From NCBI GenBank assembly GCA_009760855.2, contig WPIO01000211.1:248001-312000 (forward strand): a stretch of DNA of 64,000 bases, read 5' to 3'. The translations under genes and the position numbers were made by a program. Each line of letters starts with the position of its first letter. The first letter of the stretch is position 1. Of this stretch, positions 12,328-22,938 are shown piece after piece. Origin of the DNA: Cristatella mucedo. Taxonomy: Eukaryota > Bryozoa > Phylactolaemata > Cristatellidae. The notes under the pieces were generated by a model. The model saw only the letters and a program-made list of their open reading frames with translations. It had not been told where the DNA came from and ran no database searches.

Positions 12328-12612
12328 CCCTAGGCGCGGCTGCATCTGCCGCTTCTTGCTACACTCTTTGATGCTGCAGAGCCGGAGCCGAAATGAATTG
12401 ACCTCTTTAGAGGGCTAAGCTGGTTACCCAAGTTCACTTGTAGAGTATAATAGATATTAGTAAAGGCAATATTTGTGCAGAGCAAAGAGCAGCAGTCTTC
12501 TTACAGCAGTGCCATTGTGGCATCTTGAGCCCAAGCACAAGCTGAGTTCTCTGAATGACTCTGCTATTCGGCCATTCGGCCATTAGCTGGCTAGGCTGCA
12601 TCCGGATCTCAG

Positions 12613-12779
12613 GCGTGGTGGCAGGCCAGCGCGGCGGCAGCAGCGGAGGAACGCCTGTAGTTGCAGGCTGCGAGCGCTCGGCATCCCCGCCGGTTTGTGC
12701 TGCCGATCCGGGGCGTGCGAGTGAGCGCAAGCTGAGTCCGGTACCCCTGCCGCCGCCGCAGCTGCCACCGTTGATCGAG
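12613..12779 (+). CDS. Candidate short GC-rich exon
   Basis: The acceptor is GGATCTCAG ending at 12612 and the donor is GAG|GTAACAG after 12779. The frame is open for 55 codons (phase 1 in, phase 0 out), ending LPPPQLPPLIE. The content is proline/serine-rich and unrecognised. GC and CpG are high compared with the flanks, as for the exons at 639 and 14207, but its phases match neither neighbour. Another donor (CGA|GTGAGCG) lies at 12720. I treat it only as a candidate upstream exon of the RhoGEF gene. Confidence 0.22.
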
Positions 12780-13076
12780 GTAACAGGCAGCCTCGCTGTC
12801 ACGGCTCGGAATGAGCACTAGCGAGCTCTGCCGTCGCGCACTAGCCGTCGCGAGCTCTGTCCACTCCGCTTGTCGGCTCCGCCTTCTGTCTGCAAGATCC
12901 GCGAGCTGCTTTAGCTTGTAGATTGCAGAAGCAGTAGTTTTCTAGCCTCCTCGCTGGGCACGCAAGGGAAGTTATCTCGTTTCAGTGTGCTTTGCCTGCT
13001 TACCTGTGCATGCTATAAAGCAGGGGTCCTACTAACCGGCCGCCCTCGGATTCTTCTCGTGTGCTTATGCCTGATA

Positions 13077-13079
<3 letters not shown>

Positions 13080-13140
<61 letters not shown>
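13080..13140. repeat. (GT)n microsatellite
   Basis: Pure TG repeat of about 30 units, directly followed by a 20-bp duplicated phrase (TTTAGTGCTACCCACTTGAA) at about 13147-13187. Confidence 0.97.
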
Positions 13141-13142
<2 letters not shown>

Positions 13143-13559
13143 TGTGTTTAGTGCTACCCACTTGAATGTTTAGTGCTACCCACTTGAATAGTAATATGAG
13201 CGCGTTTTTGCATGCACATGTTGCGTTGTGTATTTTGGATTTTAAAATCGTGTTCTTGCATCTAGCTTCACATTGCAACAACTCCTCATTCTGAACTCGA
13301 GCCATCTAGCTGCGCCTCAGGTCAATCTCAAATAATCTGGAAACAGTGCCCCAGTTTTGTATGCTCCCTAAGCCTGTAACCCATTCTCTACCGACTTCAC
13401 GACATCCCATGAGTCGATGACATGTGTAAAGAAGCTTGATCTTTACCCATTCCTCACAGCTTTTGCTATTTACGTTTCCTACATGTGAGTTGTCTGTCCT
13501 TCATATGATTTTTATATGCTGAATTTAGCTCCCCTCGTTGGATATAAACTTCTTCCTAG

Positions 13560-13685
13560 GCATTTTGCATCCACTAACCAATTGACATGCTTCCTTTCCA
13601 GCTTATGTAAAGTGCCTTGAAGGAATCTTAGACCTCTTCAGGTCTATGCAAATATTGTATTACTTGTATAATTGTTACACATGTT
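13560..13685 (+). mobile_element. LINE-A 3' end, decayed
   Basis: CCACTAACCAATTGACATGC, then TATGTAAAGTGCCTTGAAGG and a decayed stem-loop ending in ATATTGTATTA. Confidence 0.6.
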
Positions 13686-13725
13686 TCAGCATTAATTGAT
13701 TATTTATCTTTGCCAGATTGCCTTG

Positions 13726-13902
13726 GTGAGCCGTGGCGGCTCACTAAGTAAGGTGGTTGCTTTTCACGACCAAGGTCGTGGGTTCGAATCCTGCAGTAGG
13801 CAATCCTTTATTGCCGATGCAACTGGTGTTGATAGCTGTAAACTCTTTAAACTCTTCTGTCTCTATGCAAAAAGAGGCTTTTAAACCAGCTAGTATTTAT
13901 TG
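13726..13902 (+). mobile_element. SINE-1 copy
   Basis: Well-preserved copy. The head is GTGAGCCGTGGCGGCTCAC, the A-box region is AGTAAGGTGGTTGC and the B box GGTTCGAATCC is at 13781-13791. The body (GCAATCCTTTATTGCC) and the 3' part GAGGCTTTTAAACCAGCTAG are followed by a T-rich tail. Confidence 0.85.
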
Positions 13903-14267
13903 TAGTATTTTTAAATTTAACATTCATGCTTTCACTGGTTATCGCTTATTACCACTACTTTAGTTGTTGCCACGATGCCTTAACGGAAGTAGTCTAAATG
14001 GACTCACTGTAACTACGTTCGCACGATCTATTACTGTTTAAATGGATATTTGGCAGCACGAATCAAATTTTATGGTTACAGTTTAAGACCCTCTTGACTG
14101 GTAATCGCTCTACTTAAAACAGCACACTCTTGATGACCCCCCCTTTTCTAACTGGTTCTCCTGTCTTTTGCAGCGGCTGCAGTTGACCAGACCCCTCTGC
14201 TTGCAGAGGAGCGTTCCACAGCCTGCTACCATCACTGCTGCGCCGGCTTGCTGACGCTGAGCAGAGC

Positions 14268-16138
14268 ATGAAGTGCGACTTTCATTGGCAGCAGCGAGCA
14301 GCTACAGTTGACAAAGGCAGCATGGCTGCCGTACGCGAGCCGCTCAGCCCTGGTAGCAAGGTTGGCTATGCCGTCGCTGCGCTCAAGGAGCATGGCGTCG
14401 GCGGCATTGTGCCGGCGTCAGCGGTCGCCCTTGGAGTGGCCGACCTTGCGATGAATGTGAGTCTGCACTGCGCCAGGACCGGCGGCACACCTGACAGCCC
14501 ATTCAGCTGCGCCGCAGCTGCCGGCTTCACTCAGCCTAATCGAGGAAGCACGCACGAGGGACCGGCAGCTGCTGCTGCTGGCAGCGGTGGCGGTGGTAGC
14601 TTTGTTGGCTCCCGCCGTGCCGCCGTGCCGAGCTCACGCCTCGACCTAGCAGTCGTCGACGCGCTGCAACCAGCCGCCGGCGGCGGCTGCCGCAGCGGCA
14701 GCAGCCGCTTCGCGACGGAGCCCCGAGAGGTGGTGGAAGCGTGCCGTGCCCGGCGAGTCAACCCGCGCGACCTCGTCCTGTCACCTGTCAGCTACGAACT
14801 GTCGGAATTGGAGTCGGCCACGCTCGCACTCAGCTGCGCTGTCGCCTCGCTCAGCAGCGGCGGCAGCGCTGCCTCTTGCTGGGAGCAGCGGCGGCAGCCG
14901 CCGATCCCTGCCGCCGGACGCGAGCTTTCTCTCGTCACAGTCGAAGACGTGTGGCTTCCGGACGAGCAGCCTCGCGCCGCTGACGACGGCTCGGCTGCAG
15001 CGGGCGAGCCTGGCTGCGGTGGTGCTTCTAACGAACACGCCGTCGGCGACCACCCCATGTGTGCCTCGTTGTCCGTCTACTGCAGCGGAGGCGATGTCTC
15101 GGCTCGTGAATCGGTCGCTTCGGGCGGGAACGGCGCTGCTGCCAGGCTGCCATCGTCGGCGCGAGACTCGGCAGATCCGAGCTGTAGCCACTTCTCCGCT
15201 GTCTCAGGCTGCCACCTTTCACTGCCGCCAGCCAGTCCCTCGGTCCTCCGCATGCCGCCGAACCGTTCGTCGCCAAGCATCGGCGACGAGGCGCCCGCCG
15301 TCATAGCTTCCGGTGCCGGGAAGGCGGGCTCCGGCACACAAGGCCGGCCAGCCTCGTTCCCTTTGCCGAGAGTGGCGCCGCAGCAGCAGCAGAAGAGAGC
15401 GGACCGTCGGTCCGCGTCGTCTGCCGTGCACGGCTCACTTCCCCACGGCAGCATGCCACCCGCCGCGTCGCCCGACTCGGCGCCAGCAGGCGCCGGCTGC
15501 CAGCACCACACGCTCGACTACTCCGCGCTGCCCAGGGTCGCCGGAAGCGAGCTCGGCGCCTCGCGACCTGCTGTGGCCGCCGCAAAGAAGCAGCAGCAGC
15601 GTCGGTCGTTCTCGGGCTTCGGCGGCGGTGGCCTCGTTGGCCTGCTGGAGCGCGTCGGCCTGCGCAGCCTGTCGTCTTCGGACAGGCTGCGACGTCGCGA
15701 GTCGCTGGACGGCGCCAGCCTCAGCCTGCGAGCGGCTGCCATGGCGGCCCTAGTAAACGACAACGAGGCTTGCGCACGGCGCCTGTCGGTGAGTGGATGC
15801 TGTGCGGCAGGCCGCGTGATGAGCGGCGGCACATCTGCCAGCCGAAGCTCGTCGTCGCCGGAGCTGAGCTTTCGATTGAGGGTTCCTTGCTCCGCTGTCT
15901 CTGGTGCTGGCCACAGTGCATGCTCTGCCGAGAGCGCCGTGCGCAACGGCTATCGGGCTGGCGAGCTGGCGGAAGCTGATCAGGAAGACTGTGACTCGGC
16001 CACTGCTGCCACGGCCACAGCTGCCACGGTGACGAGAGATGGAAGCAGCCAATCGGATGTAGAGGCTGGCAGCGCAGGGTCCCCGACCGCGAGCGCTATC
16101 TGGCAGATGGCCAGTGATCGCTGCGACATCCTGCTCAG
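14268..16138 (+). CDS. RhoGEF gene, exon with N-terminal Ser/Ala-rich region
   Basis: This is the large N-terminal coding exon of a puratrophin-1/quattro-type Rho guanine-nucleotide exchange factor. It reads without stops for 623 codons and ends at a good donor (CTCAG|GTAAAG) with two bases of overhang. Those bases join exon 19242 to make a Ser codon and keep frame into the DH domain. ATG 14268 (AGC-ATG-A context) is the first in-frame Met. The frame is also open back to an alternative acceptor CTGCTTGCAG at 14206, where it would read ...LLRRLADAEQS before the Met, so translation may begin in an earlier exon. The other acceptor, at 14173, hits a stop in this frame. The protein is Ser/Ala/Gly-rich and mostly disordered. 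Basophilic phosphosite-like motifs RRSFSG (445-450) and RRRESLDG (475-482) sit in a less repetitive stretch. No domain is recognised. CpG and GC are high, unlike the introns. Confidence 0.75.
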
Positions 16139-16299
16139 GTAAAGCGTGTGACCTCTCTGCACGTGCTCGTCTGTGTGCACAAGTGTATGTGTGCGTGCAC
16201 TCATGTTTGTTTGTGTGCGTGCCTGGATGTGTATATCAGTGCAACTATGTTCGTTTGGCCCAAGCTGTGGTCATCTAGTTAAATTTTGTTTAGAACAGG

Positions 16300-16600
16300 A
16301 CACCCAGATTGTGTGCAGGTGCTCAAGATGGTATGCTGGCAGAACCGATTTTGCATGTTAACCTTTCAGATTTCCAAGTCACACTAGGTTTTTCTATACC
16401 ACCTAATGAGTTAGTTGTATCGTCATTCAATTTGAGAAAGGTTGCTGCCATCAAAGTGCCAATGTCAGCAGTACATGTAGCAAAGGAATTTGAAAGAGTT
16501 TTGACATGCTGGAAGGCTAGGAGGGATCAAAGCAATAGTGATTTACTTGGTAGGTTTAGGATGCTGCAGGATAATGTGCAGCTAGGCTATTGATGACATA
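16300..16600 (-). mobile_element. LINE-A internal fragment, decayed
   Basis: The segment around 16330-16390 (GCTGGCAGAACCGATT, GTTAACCTTTCAGATTTCC) matches positions about 46105-46165 and 63785-63825, which lie within reverse-strand LINE-A copies. It is upstream of the C-terminal part of the reverse transcriptase in that element. It sits in the intron after exon 16138. Confidence 0.45.
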
Positions 16601-17800
16601 CCAGAACGACACTCAATTTTGCTCTAGAACCTATTAAGGGACCACGTTTCTGAATTAATTAGGGAAATTGGAACAATTTAGACGTGATATTACTAACATA
16701 TTAACTAGTTAAGCTGTCGTACTCGTATCTACGCAAAAATGACTAACCACATTGTCTAATGCTATTTTTGAGCTATGACGACCAGGATAGACAACTGTCA
16801 CAAGCTAAACTACAAGTTGGCCTTTCCGTTTTATAGATTTCCTCAGCCTCCTACTGTATGCCAATGTAACATGCTTTCTTAGTCTGTGCTTGATGTCCGT
16901 GTTTAGCACATTTCACTCTTTGGGCAACTGAATGACTATATAACTGCACCGAGGGTATATAACTGCATCTTGGTCTAAAGTGATTGCCAAAGCTTGCTTT
17001 TCTGCATTCGGCGGCTCCACCGTCGGCAGATTGACATTGGCGACATATTGACTCTAAGAGAACGAAGGGTCTCGCAATAGGCTAGCATAGCTTTGTAGAG
17101 CCACCATCTTTTTCCGTGTTCGTATAAGGATCCTGGTCAAAATACGAACCATTCAGTGAGAATGACAGCCTGCTCGGCCTTGGGCTGGGGGCTAGATAAG
17201 GTCACGATGTCATCGTCTTGTGCTTTTGGACCATCGTGCCCCCAGAGAGTAGTCAGTCACGTCAGTAATGCTGTGGCTAATCAGAGGACCAGTTGTGCTT
17301 CCCTTGAAGTGTAGCTGCTTGTGCATTTACTATTGTGCAGGTAGCTCACTGCCTGTGGACTGCTTCGCTGAGTCATAGCATTTCAGTCACACAAGACAAA
17401 GTTGAGCCATCTTGCCGCTTGACGGAATTACTCGTCTTGCCACGTGACAGAGGGAGGACAGACTTTCTCGCATTAATTTTTTGAGATGGATGGGTTGATC
17501 AGAGAATACCTGCATTCTTTCCTCGAGATTGATGGCTTGCTTTTGACTGAGGCTTGTTTCGTTTGGTTTCACCTTGAAGTCAAGCAGAGATGCCTGCTGT
17601 CGGCTGAGCCATCTAGGACTTGTTCAGAGGCCGTGAATCGACAGCTAAGGTCGGGCATATCAGTTGGTCATTGACCACCGATCAGCCATCGACTCCTGGT
17701 GATTGCTGCTCTGATTTCATAATCTACAGTTGCACTGCAGACTGCTGCCAGTGCTCAGCTCATACTGTCGTTCAGCCATGTCGGCCTCTGTGAGTAGAGC
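16601..17800. other. Intron of the RhoGEF gene; nothing recognised
   Basis: Unique intronic sequence with no coding frame of note and no recognised repeat. Confidence 0.5.
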
Positions 17801-17804
17801 GAAA

Positions 17805-17965
17805 TTTAGCTGATTCAGCAGCCTCGTTTATGCAGCAGCAGAAGGGCCTTGACGGCCATCAGCACCACGTGCACTGGGTGATAACAGATCTACTACTGCA
17901 GGACTCAAACCAATGGCCTAAGTCATTTATGCTAGCACCCTATCCCTGGACTAAGGGACTTAACA
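17805..17965 (-). mobile_element. SINE-1, diverged copy
   Basis: The + strand shows ATTTAGCTGATTCAGCAGCC, CTTGACGGCCATCAGCACC and GCAGGACTCAAACCAATGGC (a damaged B box). Intronic. Confidence 0.65.
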
Positions 17966-18199
17966 GGTGTTTCTGTACATTGAGCTTTAGCTAGCTGCTA
18001 ATGACCAGACGACCAGCAGCAAACCCTGCCTCTGTCAAGATATCGTAAGCTCTACCTCTGGCTAGAGGTCGTAGCCTCCGACTCGGGCCGTGGGAGGTTG
18101 GCAGCCTGATTGTAGGCCACGTCGAGTGAATATGTAGACAAACTTAATCACTACCTAGGCATGGGCTGTTATATAAGCTGATTCACAGCCTCAGCACTG

Positions 18200-18690
18200 G
18201 GTCTGACAATAATGATAATACACTTGATAAAGCGCCGTCAGAGAACTCAACCTCTTTCTAGGCGCTTTATATCTGCTGCAAAGGAAGCACGATCGAATGG
18301 TTAGTGGTAGCATGCTCAATAAACAATAAGAATAAAATGGTTAGGGGTGAAATGCACAGGGTCAGCATGCAAGTTTGGTTAGTGGCAGCATGCACAGTGT
18401 CAGCATGCAGCCGTGATGGCACACTAGGTAAGGTGGTTGCTTTCATGACCTCGGTCCCGAGGTCGTGGGTTCGATTCCTGCGGTTGGCGATCCTTTATCG
18501 CCACTGCAAGCAGTGGTGATAGCCGTAAAGGCTCTTCTATCGCTATACAAAAGAGGCTGTTTAAGCAGCTAGGATTATTGTTATAAGCACACAAAAGACA
18601 AATCACATGGACCCACCAAATGCTGTGATAAATAGGTGTTTTTAGCTTCTTTTTAAAATGCGGTCAAGTTGGAAGCCCATGTCACAATAC
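18200..18690 (-). mobile_element. LINE-A 3' part, interrupted by SINE-1
   Basis: Reverse strand. The tail (TAATGATAAT) is followed by the stem-loop complement GATAAAGCGCCGTCAGAGAA and the 3' UTR repeats. A SINE-1 interrupts it at 18410-18580. The LINE-A then resumes with CACATGGACCCACCAAATGC and GTGATAAATAGGTG, the region just after the reading frame's stop. Confidence 0.8.
18410..18580 (+). mobile_element. SINE-1 nested in LINE-A
   Basis: Head GCCGTGATGGCACACTAGG, B box GGGTTCGATTCC, body CGATCCTTTATCGCCACTGC and 3' part AGAGGCTGTTTAAGCAGCTA. Its insertion splits a reverse-strand LINE-A 3' UTR, so it is the younger element. Confidence 0.85.
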
Positions 18691-18699
18691 GAAATGTAG

Positions 18700-18792
18700 T
18701 GTTATTCTTTGCAGCAAATTTGAAGTGCCCAGAAAGAGATTGAGTTCTCTGATGGTGCTATTTCAAATGTACTATTATTATCATTATTGTGA
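18700..18792 (+). mobile_element. LINE-A terminal 3' fragment
   Basis: CTTTGCAGCAAATTTGAAG, stem-loop AGAGATTGAGTTCTCTGATG and an ATTATTATCATT tail. It is less than 100 bp long. Confidence 0.75.
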
Positions 18793-19241
18793 GTGATCAG
18801 AAGTCGTGTTTTACAAATTATCAAGTCGAGACCTGACACAGCATGCCAAGAGATCAAAGCAGGACGACGAAAGTGGGGTGCAAGAGTCGGTAGCACTTGG
18901 GTGGCTGCAAATAAATGTGTTTTACACAGCTAAGCACTAGACGTAGCGCAGCCTCCATGGTGTTTGCCCTTCAAGAACCATGCCTTTGTTTCGAGTCTTT
19001 TTTGCGGCCGATTCCTTAATGCCCGCTGCAAGCAGAGTATAGGCTGATACGGCTCCTCTGCCACTAAATGTAAATTCCACATTTTATTTGGTTTTTCTGT
19101 CCTCCCTTTGCTTGTTCATTAATGTATGTCTTTCCCTTCATTTTACTGAAGCGAAAGCAGGACCCGGCCTATTTCTTTGTCTGTCTCGGTTACGCTTGCA
19201 CTGCCCCTTTGCTGCATCTATTTTTTTTCGAATATTCGCAG

Positions 19242-19809
19242 CCTTCTGGAGGAGAAGGAATCGTCTGCAGGATCAGCTGCTGCTGCTGCTGCTGCACCTA
19301 CTGTCTGCAGTCCTCGACATGGCCGACTGGCAGTGTCCGCTCAGCAGCAGCAGCCGCCGCCGTTGGCCATGTCGGCGCCTGCTAACTCTCACCTTCGTGC
19401 GTTGGCCGAGGTGCCATCTTTGCCTCGGCACCCGGCCGCTTCTGCCACAGCAGCAGCGGACAGGCTCGATACGCCCACGCCCACTGTGGCGGGCCGCCGT
19501 CGGCCGTCGCCTTCAGCGGCGGCTGCAGATACCCGAAAGCCTCTGTCGTCGACGCCCGGCCGCGCGTCGCTCATCATGAACGAGCTGGTGCAGACCGAGG
19601 CGGACTACGTGGCGGCACTGCGGCTCGTCGTCGAGCACTACTTGCCCGTGTGCGAGTTTGCCGCCCCGCTGGAGCCGCTGCACGGCCAGGCGGCCGCCAT
19701 TTTTGGCAATGTCGAGCAGCTGTACGACTTCCATAGCGAGCTCTTCTTTGCCGAGCTCTGCTGCTGGCAGCACGACCCGTTCTCCGTTGGCAGGACCTTT
19801 CTCGAACAC
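19242..19809 (+). CDS. RhoGEF gene, exon with start of DH domain
   Basis: Acceptor TATTCGCAG ends at 19241 and donor CAC|GTGAGT follows 19809. One base completes the Ser codon begun at 16137-16138, and the exon leaves in phase 0. It covers residues about 624-813 counted from ATG 14268. The first 105 residues are an Ala/Pro/Ser linker. The DH (Dbl homology) domain then begins around residue 734 with SLIMNELVQTEADYVAALRL, the conserved region 1 helix, including the Glu of TEADY that contacts Rho switch 1 in this family. It continues FGNVEQLYDFHSELFF and ends in FLEH. DH domains catalyse GDP release from Rho-family GTPases at membranes. The match in this region and in the following exons is best to PLEKHG4/ARHGEF40/quattro. 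Confidence 0.88.
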
Positions 19810-20429
19810 GTGAGTTTGCGCCACAGCCTCGCGGCAGCAGCAGCAGCCGGCGAAGTTGCTGTGCTTGGTCTTGGCAGCCACGCATTGGTAAATGCCCGGT
19901 GGAGAGGCATCGTCGCAGGGCAGCCACACTATGCGGAAGCTTGGTCGGGGGGGGGGGGCCTCGAGGCCGCGCGCAGTGCGTCGAGGGCAGAGCAGAAGTC
20001 TTTACCTGCCACGGCCAGCGGCAGCAGCAGACTTGCTCAGACCGCGCCTTCCTTTGCCCGTGCACGTGCCACGTGTACGAGCCTGGGTCGAGCTACCTGC
20101 GCTGCTGCTTCGGTGCTATCGAGTGGCCATCGGTTCTCTGTCGGGCAACTCCCCGCGCAGCTGCTGCTGCTGCTTCTGCCGCCGCTACTGTGCAACCTGC
20201 CCATCGGGCTGGCAAGACTAGAAGTGCAGTGGTCACGGTCACGTGCTGCTGTGACTGCCATGCTGTCGTTTGGAATCGCTCCAGCCTTCCGTTACCTGCC
20301 TCCCGAATCTGAGAACACTCGTGGCCATGCAACATAATTGCCAGTAGTGTGTGGCATGGCCTATCGAAATCTCGGCTTACATTCCTACGTCTACCCGAAA
20401 GTTGGAAGACCTAACCCTTCAATGTTGAT

Positions 20430-20725
20430 TCGGCTAGCATTTAACCCATGCCGTGTACCAGTAATTTAGGCATACTAATCCAAAATAGCTTCTCATTAGA
20501 TGAGCACATTTCCTCTTCTGTCGAGTCGGCCAACTTTCAGCTAAGGAACGTTGCAAAAACTAGGGCCTGGTTTAAGACGATTGCAATTATAACCAAGCTA
20601 GTTTGCAGCATCAACGGACTTAGCTGCCACATCAATCAACCCACCTCTGTCCAGGTTTTACTGGCTTACTATCCGGCCTCTAATTGATTTCAAGAGTCTC
20701 CGTCTGGCTTATAGTTCACTTTGTA
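20430..20725 (+). mobile_element. LINE-C reverse-transcriptase fragment
   Basis: Reads TSNLGILIQNSFSLDEHIS, then VESANFQLRNVAKTR, the segment that lies between the YADD motif and the C-terminal [13 protein letters not shown] motif in CR1/L2/Rex elements. RPLIDFKSLRLAYSSLC follows after a deletion. It is degraded and lies in the intron between DH exons. Confidence 0.65.
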
Positions 20726-20734
20726 TGCTTATAA

Positions 20735-20990
20735 AAATAATAATAATACACTCGATAAAGCTCCCTCAGAGAACTCAATCTCTTTCTAGGCGCTTTACAT
20801 TTGCTGCAAAGGGAACCGCGATTGAATGGTTAGTAATATCATGCTTGTTAAACAACATGAATAACATGGTTAGGGGTGACATGCACAGGGGTCAGCATGC
20901 AAGTATGTTTAGTGGCAGCATGCAACAGCGTCAGCACGCATAAATGACGAATCTCAGGGACCCAATAAATGCTGTCATAAATAGATGTGT
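20735..20990 (-). mobile_element. LINE-A 3' fragment
   Basis: Reverse strand: AATAATAATACACTCGATAAA, stem-loop complement, then 3' UTR (ATGGTTAGGGGTGACATGC) to ACCCAATAAATGCTGTCAT. Intronic. Confidence 0.8.
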
Positions 20991-21061
20991 TATGATTAAT
21001 CTAATTGCTCTAGGCTATCCTAGTGACACTTGCAAACTCGAAATCCTCACTTTCACAATTG

Positions 21062-21285
21062 GCTTAAATGAAAAATAAAAATTAATAAATAATAAAATAA
21101 ATAATAAAAATAAATGAAGAAACTCTAGCTGATTTAGCAGCCTCTTTTGTATAGCGACAGAAGAGCCTTTACGGCTATCACCACTGCTTGCAGCAGCGAT
21201 AAATGATCGCCCACCGCAGGATTCGAACCCACGACCTCGGAACGGAGGTCGGGAAAAGCAACCGCCTTATCTAGCATGCCTTCAA
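21062..21285 (-). mobile_element. SINE-1 with A/T-rich tail
   Basis: The tail side (21062-21120) is AATAAA-type on +, which is T-rich on the element's own strand. Then CTAGCTGATTTAGCAGCCTC, CGGCTATCACCACTGCTTGC and the B-box complement GGATTCGAACCCACGACCTC. Intronic. Confidence 0.85.
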
Positions 21286-21551
21286 CATCGAGTTTGCATG
21301 CAACGCTTGAGTCTGCGTGTTCTCTGCAGCCTTAAAAACCAGGCGCAAGGTATTTCAGCATCCAAAACTAAATGAAAGTCTGTGTGTGCTTTGTTAAAAT
21401 AAATATTGCTGTAAAAATTTTGCCCTCAATGTTTGCAACACATTGGAAACGTTACGGCTGTGACTGCTGTCATGCTATGAGCTACCTCAAGCTGTATTTG
21501 TCAGAATATGAACAGGTTGAGATTGCTGTGGCAATGTACCTACCTTTGCAG

Positions 21552-21641
21552 AAAACCAACTTTGAAGCATATGCTTTTTACATCAAAAACAAGCCAAGAA
21601 GCGACAGCATCATGTCACAGCACGGTACACAGTTGTTCAAG
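21552..21641 (+). CDS. RhoGEF gene, short exon in the middle of the DH domain
   Basis: A 90-bp, phase 0-0 exon (30 residues, about 814-843) that bridges the DH halves. Acceptor CTACCTTTGCAG ends at 21551 and donor AAG|GTGAGG follows 21641. It encodes TNFEAYAFYIKNKPRSDSIM and ends HGTQLFK. The pattern F-x-x-Y-x-x-Y-x-K-N-K-P-R-S-D is characteristic of the puratrophin-1 group, where the equivalent segment links the helix ending FLxH to the D/QQLADLLDL helix. Without this exon the DH domain would lack an internal helix. The ATG at 21372 opens a longer frame through the acceptor but is intronic. Confidence 0.88.
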
Positions 21642-21859
21642 GTGAGGCCAGCAAGTGGCGCATGCAGAGGCCGAGGTCAGAGGCCGTGGTGCGAAGCGAA
21701 GCTTTCGAGGATTCGTTTTATTTACGTGGAATATGCACCTGCCTCCAGACGCCACATGCTTTCAGCTTTGATGTGTCTGAGAGAGTGCTCAAAGTAAGAT
21801 GTCAACTGCTTCTCACCATAGAACCGATTCAATGTCGCTCAGGTTTTTGCCCCATGCTT

Positions 21860-22008
21860 AAGATGCCTGCCTCTAACCAAGGTCAAAGTGAATGCATTTT
21901 ATGACCGAGGTCGTGTACTCGAGCCCCGTGGCATATGTGAAGCGCCTGAATAGAGGTAAAGTTCTCTCAGGGTGCTGTGCAAATGAATTATGTTTATTTA
22001 TATATAGT
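21860..22008 (+). mobile_element. SINE-2, damaged head
   Basis: GACCGAGGTCGTGTACTCGAGCC (damaged B-box part), GTGAAGCGCCTGAATAGAGG and GTTCTCTCAGGGTGCTGTGC (stem-loop), then an ATTTATATAT tail. Intronic. Confidence 0.7.
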
Positions 22009-22229
22009 GTCTTTATGCCCCGGTGAGACTTCCTGCTGTGCGTGTGAACATCAACTAATCCCATTCATCACGGTGTGACAAAATGCTGCGAGCCTGCTTC
22101 GATCTGGCTTCAATGCTCAGTAGAAACTTTGCTTGGAGCCTAGCATGCTTTCTCAGGAATGAAAAGTGGCATGATGAAATAGGCTGCCTTCCAGGCTGTG
22201 CTGCCGTGTGTGCAGACAGAATTGCATCT

Positions 22230-22570
22230 TCAGCACCTGCAGGGCCGCATTGGTTGGTTCTGCCAGTTGCCTTTCTCATCGAATCGATTTGGAGATCGTC
22301 AATTTGGCTTACGAGTCGCTTCACTCGCCTGCACCAGCCTACCTGTCCACCTTGTTCCTTCAGTCACAGGCTCTTGTTCCACCAGCTGCTCAGAGGCTAG
22401 TCTTATGCAGCGGCCCCTCGCACTAAATTGAAATCTTTGTAATCGAGCCTTCAGCTCGTAGGTACCGAAAGTCTGGAATTCGTGTCCACCTTTGTCAGTA
22501 ACTGCCGTGACCTTGAATAATCTGATCTGCAGCTGTGGACACATCTATTCCGGTCAGCTTTCCTTTGCCA
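22230..22570 (+). mobile_element. LINE-C C-terminal fragment
   Basis: Reads SHRIDLEIVNLAYESLHSPA and PAYLSTLFL, corresponding to the RIDFKVLxLTFxSLHSxAPAYLSDxL region of LINE-A but clearly diverged. YRKSGIRVHL follows (counterpart of PKAWNSVP). Stops and frameshifts are present. Intronic. Confidence 0.6.
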
Positions 22571-22759
22571 CACTCTTCTCTTGTTCCCGTGTGCTCTGTG
22601 CATGATTCAATGCATGATTATATTCAATGCATAAACTACTAGCCAGACATGTTTGCTTCAGCTTGCTGGCCTAAGCCTGATACTTGCTTCTGCCCTGATG
22701 CTTGATACCCTGCATCTCACTAACCCAGGGTATGGATTCTCTTGTAGCATGTTGTAGTG

Positions 22760-22938
22760 GTGAGCCGTAATGGCTCACTAGGTAAGGCTGTTTCTTTTCA
22801 TTACCTCTGCGCTGAGGTCGTGGGTTCGAATCCTATGGTGGGCGATCCTTTATCGCCACTGCAAGCGGTGGTGATAGTCGTAGAGGCTCTTCTGCTGCTA
22901 TACAAAAAGAGGCTGTTAAATCAGCAAGTATTTTTTTA
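22760..22938 (+). mobile_element. SINE-1 copy
   Basis: Full-length-looking: GTGAGCCGTAATGGCTCACT head, B box GGTTCGAATCC at 22823-22833, body CGATCCTTTATCGCCACTGC, 3' part GAGGCTGTTAAATCAGCAAG and a T-rich tail. Intronic. A LINE-A-like GGTGCTATGCAAACG end with ATTATTA follows to about 23042. Confidence 0.87.

Noticed and set aside
12031-12418. Gln/Glu-rich (-) or Cys/Ser-rich (+) protein
   Set aside because: Pure triplet/hexamer repeat with no flanking coding sequence or splice sites.
13000-13305. His-Thr repeat ORF on the - strand
   Set aside because: It is a translation of the (GT)n microsatellite.
14531-16052. Long antisense and other-frame ORFs inside the RhoGEF N-terminal exon
   Set aside because: They are shadows of a GC-rich coding exon. 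Only the 14268 frame joins the DH exon by phase.
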